From positions 1 through 34,676 of the forward strand of contig NZ_JAKRND010000020.1 in the NCBI RefSeq assembly GCF_022347285.1: a stretch of 34,676 nt of DNA, given 5' to 3'. The position numbers were made by a program, and so were the translations under genes. This DNA is from Corynebacterium sp. ACRPH (GTDB lineage Bacteria; Actinomycetota; Actinomycetes; Mycobacteriales; Mycobacteriaceae). The notes beneath the pieces are model-generated. The model ran no database searches, was not told where the DNA came from, and worked only from the letters and a program-made list of their open reading frames with translations. The first letter of the stretch is position 1, and each line of letters starts with the position of its first letter. Positions 32,758 to 34,676 of the stretch are shown here, piece by piece.

Positions 32758-32819
32758 GTCGCAAAGCGACGACCTCGCGGAGCCGTGCTGAGCTCCGACA
32801 TCAGAAGGTCGTGCTGAGC
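32758..32819. repeat. Nested hairpins with a 10-bp direct repeat
   Basis: GTCGC-AAA-GCGAC (32758-32770) is followed by ACGACCT (32769-32775) pairing with AGGTCGT (32806-32812), which encloses GGAGC/GCTCC. CGTGCTGAGC occurs at 32784 and again at 32810. This could be a structured RNA, a leader, or a dispersed genomic repeat. Confidence 0.45.
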
Positions 32820-32896
32820 CGAACTAGATCGCGGGCCCAATGAGGCCTGAAGGTGTCAAAGTTATTCAAGTGATCCACTGGGGTGCCGGCAAAATA

Positions 32897-32930
32897 ATTC
32901 CGGTCCATCACGACGCGACGTGATCGGAAT
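32897..32930. promoter_or_regulatory. Bulged inverted repeat upstream of mrp
   Basis: ATTCCG, four unpaired bases, ATCACG, six-base loop, then CGTGAT directly joined to CGGAAT. The two paired blocks total 12 bp. It may be an operator for the mrp operon or an RNA hairpin. Confidence 0.4.
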
Positions 32931-32977
32931 AGTTATACGACGGTCACAGTTTATCAGGCGCCACTTAGGGCTGTTCA

Positions 32978-32997
32978 GGGCGCCAGGCCTGGCGCCC
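32978..32997. promoter_or_regulatory. 20-bp perfect palindrome
   Basis: GGGCGCCAGGCCTGGCGCCC has no central spacer, so it cannot form a normal RNA loop and is better suited to a dimeric DNA-binding protein. An extra GGCGCC lies 15-20 bp to its left. Confidence 0.5.
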
Positions 32998-33085
32998 GCA
33001 TGTGCAGGGGATTTGCTGGGTTGAGCGCTGGGTGGGGTGCTGGCTGCGGCCCGCCGGGGTTCCCAGGTTCCCGACAACGACGAAG

Positions 33086-33114
33086 CCCGCCAGCACCGTT
33101 TCGGTGCCAGCGGG
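33086..33114 (-). terminator. Terminator-like hairpin after tRNA-Pro
   Basis: A 13-bp stem (two G-U pairs on the minus strand, CCCGCTGGCACCG with CGGTGCTGGCGGG) and a three-base AAA loop, followed by CTTCGTCG. It starts 7 nt after the tRNA end. Confidence 0.75.
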
Positions 33115-33120
33115 TTCTAA

Positions 33121-33197
33121 TGGTCGGGATAACAGGATTTGAACCTGCGACCCCCTCGTCCCGAACGAGGTGCGCTACCAAGCTGCGCCATATCCCG
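33121..33197 (-). tRNA. tRNA-Pro (anticodon CGG)
   Basis: A 77-nt tRNA with encoded CCA. Acceptor CGGGATA pairs with TATCCCG, the discriminator is A, the anticodon stem-loop CTCGTTCGGGACGAG gives CGG, and the T-loop is GGTTCAAATCC. It decodes CCG. Confidence 0.96.
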
Positions 33198-33256
33198 GTC
33201 TGGAGCGGCACGTTAGTTTTGCGAACTGTGCAAAGCCAGCGGCTGCAACTCGAATT

Positions 33257-33286
33257 ACTATAGCCCGCACAGGGGGCATTTTTCAA
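33257..33286 (-). promoter_or_regulatory. Promoter of tRNA-Pro
   Basis: TTGAAA (33281-33286), an 18-nt spacer and TATAGT (33257-33262), with the same GGGC before the -10 box as in the leuL promoter. It implies a precursor leader of about 50 nt. Confidence 0.7.
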
Positions 33287-33360
33287 AATGGCAGCGTATC
33301 GGGCCTTTTGGTGCCCCAGCAATCCCGTAGCCCTCGCGGGAACCAGTCAGGACTACCCAG

Positions 33361-34353
33361 CTACTCCGCCGACTTCTCCACAATGTGGATCAACGTCGCC
33401 GACGGACGGCAGAAAATACGGAAAGGAACGTACTTAGAGCTGCCCAGCCCGTTGGTCACGTGCAACCACATACGTTCGGTCCAACGGGAAAGCCCGCGCG
33501 CCCGGCTCCTGTCAATGCCGCAGTTCGTCACGATGGCGCCCCCACCCGGCAGGCACAGCTGCCCGCCGTGCGTGTGACCGCTCAGCACCAGTTGGTATCC
33601 ATCGGCGGCGAAGCGGTCCAGAACGCGCGGTTCGGGGGAGTGGCTCAGCCCGATGGTCAGGTCGGCGTCACTATTAGGGCGCCCTGCGATCCGCGAGTAA
33701 TCGTCCAGATCGTGGTGAGGGTCATCCACGCCCGCGATAGCCAGCTTGATCTTCTCTGGGCTGGTCAGCGAACCAGTCGCGGCGGGGTCGATGGCGAACT
33801 CGACGGTGGCGTTCGAGGCGTCGTGCCAGCCGCGCTCGATGAAGGCCGCGCGCAGCCCCTTCCATGGCAGCTGCACCTGGGAGGGCTTGCGTTTCTTGCC
33901 CAGCAGGTAGATGAAGGGGTTCACTGGGCGCGGCGCGAAGTAGTCGTTGCTGCCGAACACGAACACTCCGGGGCGTTCCAGCAGCGGCCCGAGCGCGCGG
34001 AGTACTCCCGGCACGCCGTCTTCCTCGCCGAGGTTATCGCCTGTGTTGACCACCAGGTCCGGGTCCAGGCGGTCCAGCGCGGCGACCCATTCCTGCTTCT
34101 GCTTCTGCTTGTCTAGCATGTGCAGGTCGCTGACGTGCAGCAGCCGAAAGCTATCCCAATCGTCGGGTAGCGTGCCGGGCTCAAGCAGCGGCACTGTTAC
34201 CTCGTGTAGCTGGAACTTTAAGGTTTCTTTATATGACGCCGCAGCGACCGCCGCGCCGACCGCCCCAATTCCGAGCGCGCTTTTCAGCACGTTGGCGGGG
34301 GTGAGCAGACGTTTGCGGGGTTGGGCTGGGGAGTTCCGACGATTGTTCTTCAC
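33361..34353 (-). CDS. Calcineurin-like metallophosphoesterase, membrane-anchored type
   Basis: A 330-residue phosphoesterase of the YkuE-like group. An N-terminal hydrophobic helix (ANVLKSALGIGAVGAAVAAA) anchors it to the membrane. The dimetal motifs are HVSDLH, NTGDN, GSND (in place of GNHD), the GLSHSPEP His and LSGHTHGGQ. The natural substrate is unknown. The GTG at 34353 was chosen because TACCCT lies 7 nt upstream; an ATG at 34431 would add 26 Arg-rich residues without similarity. It stands alone, between tRNA-Pro and a transposase fragment. Confidence 0.88.
   Translation of the reverse strand: MKNNRRNSPAQPRKRLLTPANVLKSALGIGAVGAAVAAASYKETLKFQLHEVTVPLLEPGTLPDDWDSFRLLHVSDLHMLDKQKQKQEWVAALDRLDPDLVVNTGDNLGEEDGVPGVLRALGPLLERPGVFVFGSNDYFAPRPVNPFIYLLGKKRKPSQVQLPWKGLRAAFIERGWHDASNATVEFAIDPAATGSLTSPEKIKLAIAGVDDPHHDLDDYSRIAGRPNSDADLTIGLSHSPEPRVLDRFAADGYQLVLSGHTHGGQLCLPGGGAIVTNCGIDRSRARGLSRWTERMWLHVTNGLGSSKYVPFRIFCRPSATLIHIVEKSAE
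34222..34242 (-). repeat. Copy f of the dispersed motif (imperfect)
   Basis: Reads GCGGCGTCATATAAAGAAAC on the minus strand, in the phosphoesterase gene just after its membrane helix (Ala-Ala-Ser-Tyr-Lys-Glu-Thr). Two extra bases interrupt the match. Confidence 0.4.
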
Positions 34354-34360
34354 GTTCCCC

Positions 34361-34366
34361 AGGGTA
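34361..34366 (-). promoter_or_regulatory. Probable -10 element of the phosphoesterase gene
   Basis: TACCCT ends 7 nt before GTG 34353. The intervening GGGG could alternatively be a very close ribosome site. Confidence 0.4.
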
Positions 34367-34518
34367 TCGCTTCGCCCGTGGGTGGGACATACCCGCCGCG
34401 CGCGGCGAGTGGCGCACAGCGGGGGCGCCAAGTGGGGGGGTGTCCCTATGTTTTTGTCAAGCGTCAGGCCGATGTTGACGAGAACAGTCTTGGGAGTAGT
34501 TTCTTAGGCGTGCCTAGG

Positions 34519-34544
34519 AGCCGGCCAGCGTGTGCTGGTCGGCT
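34519..34544. terminator. Hairpin just after the transposase gene
   Basis: AGCCGGCCAGC and GCTGGTCGGCT pair over 11 positions (one wobble/mismatch) around GTGT. On the plus strand TCGTCTTT follows. It lies 14 nt beyond the transposase stop and may be a terminator or part of the element's end. Confidence 0.5.
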
Positions 34545-34557
34545 TCGTCTTTGGTCT

Positions 34558-34676
34558 TTATGCGGCGACGGGGCGTGGCGGGATTTCGCGGAAGAACTCC
34601 TTGTTTTTCAGCATCGCGTAGATGACATTGCATCGGCGTCGTGCCAGGCAGATGACTGCTGCGTTGTGGCGTTTTC
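34558..34676 (-). mobile_element. IS110-family transposase, C-terminal end only
   Basis: The frame runs off the window. Its last 39 codons read KRHNAAVICLARRRCNVIYA then MLKNKEFFREIPPRPVAA and a TAA stop at 34558-34560. The HNAA...LARRR.....YAML pattern is the C-terminal signature of IS110/IS1111-type DEDD transposases. The element's other end and its completeness cannot be judged. IS110 elements often lack clear terminal repeats, so the boundary on this side is also unknown. Confidence 0.75.

Larger units (their letters stand above)
32675..33085. other. Non-coding region between mrpA and tRNA-Pro
   Basis: About 0.4 kb without a credible gene. It holds nested hairpins (32758-32812), a bulged hairpin (32897-32930) and a 20-bp perfect palindrome (32978-32997), listed separately. 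The short frames across it show no codon bias or family similarity. Confidence 0.6.

Noticed and set aside
34351..34431. Upstream ATG (34431) for the metallophosphoesterase
   Set aside because: The 26 added residues are Arg-rich with no signal-peptide or family character; the GTG at 34353 is better placed relative to TACCCT.

Overview
The window looks like a chromosomal segment of a high-G+C Corynebacterium. The gene order aspT / SUFU-domain gene / dnaX / ybaB / recR / gatD-murT / exonuclease-like gene / leuA / DMT permease / lysC-asd / hemH / sigC / katA / ohr / mrp operon follows, as far as I recall it, the order around lysC in C. glutamicum. Two further markers agree: a 421-residue LysC with an internal start for a 172-residue beta subunit, and a C-terminal Cys cluster on ferrochelatase. 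I cannot name the species from the sequence alone.

Layout. Positions 1-2.0 kb hold the 3' part of gluQ and a convergent crotonase gene. Positions 2.1-3.6 kb hold tRNA-Ser(GGA), the SRP RNA gene and corA. Positions 3.8-10.6 kb hold a forward block: aspT, a SUFU-domain gene with an apparent AUC start, dnaX, ybaB, recR and a small DoxX-like membrane protein. Positions 10.6-18.8 kb are on the reverse strand: gatD/murT (lipid II amidation), a 0.55-kb non-coding stretch with two MITE-like elements, an exonuclease-fold/BRCT protein with long disordered parts, leuA with a leader peptide, and a DMT permease. Positions 19.0-21.4 kb are the forward lysC-asd operon. Positions 21.4-23.4 kb are hemH and the ECF sigma gene sigC (reverse). 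Positions 23.4-25.6 kb are katA and ohr (forward, peroxide defence). Positions 25.7-32.7 kb are a six-gene Mrp Na+/H+ antiporter operon (reverse, mrpB fused to mrpA). The rest is a structured non-coding stretch, tRNA-Pro(CGG), a metallophosphoesterase, and the C-terminal end of an IS110-type transposase at the window edge.

How the genes relate. aspT, lysC, asd and leuA serve aspartate-family and branched-chain amino acid synthesis. dnaX, ybaB and recR form the usual replication/repair cluster. murT-gatD modifies peptidoglycan precursor. hemH, katA and ohr link haem supply to peroxide defence, with sigC between them.

The most unusual signals are not classical genes. First, a co-oriented motif of about 20 nt, best copy GGTGGCGTCACAAAGAAAGA, recurs about nine times, in different reading frames and in non-coding DNA, often close to stop codons. 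Second, a pair of ~110-bp elements carries TGTCCCAAAT inverted ends. Third, the exonuclease-like gene has an in-frame TGA followed by 37 further codons of the same Gly/Ser/Lys-rich tail. Fourth, the SUFU-domain gene appears to start with AUC behind a consensus Shine-Dalgarno. Fifth, at least nine reading frames begin 6-8 nt after a -10-like hexamer, which suggests leaderless mRNAs and was used here to choose starts.
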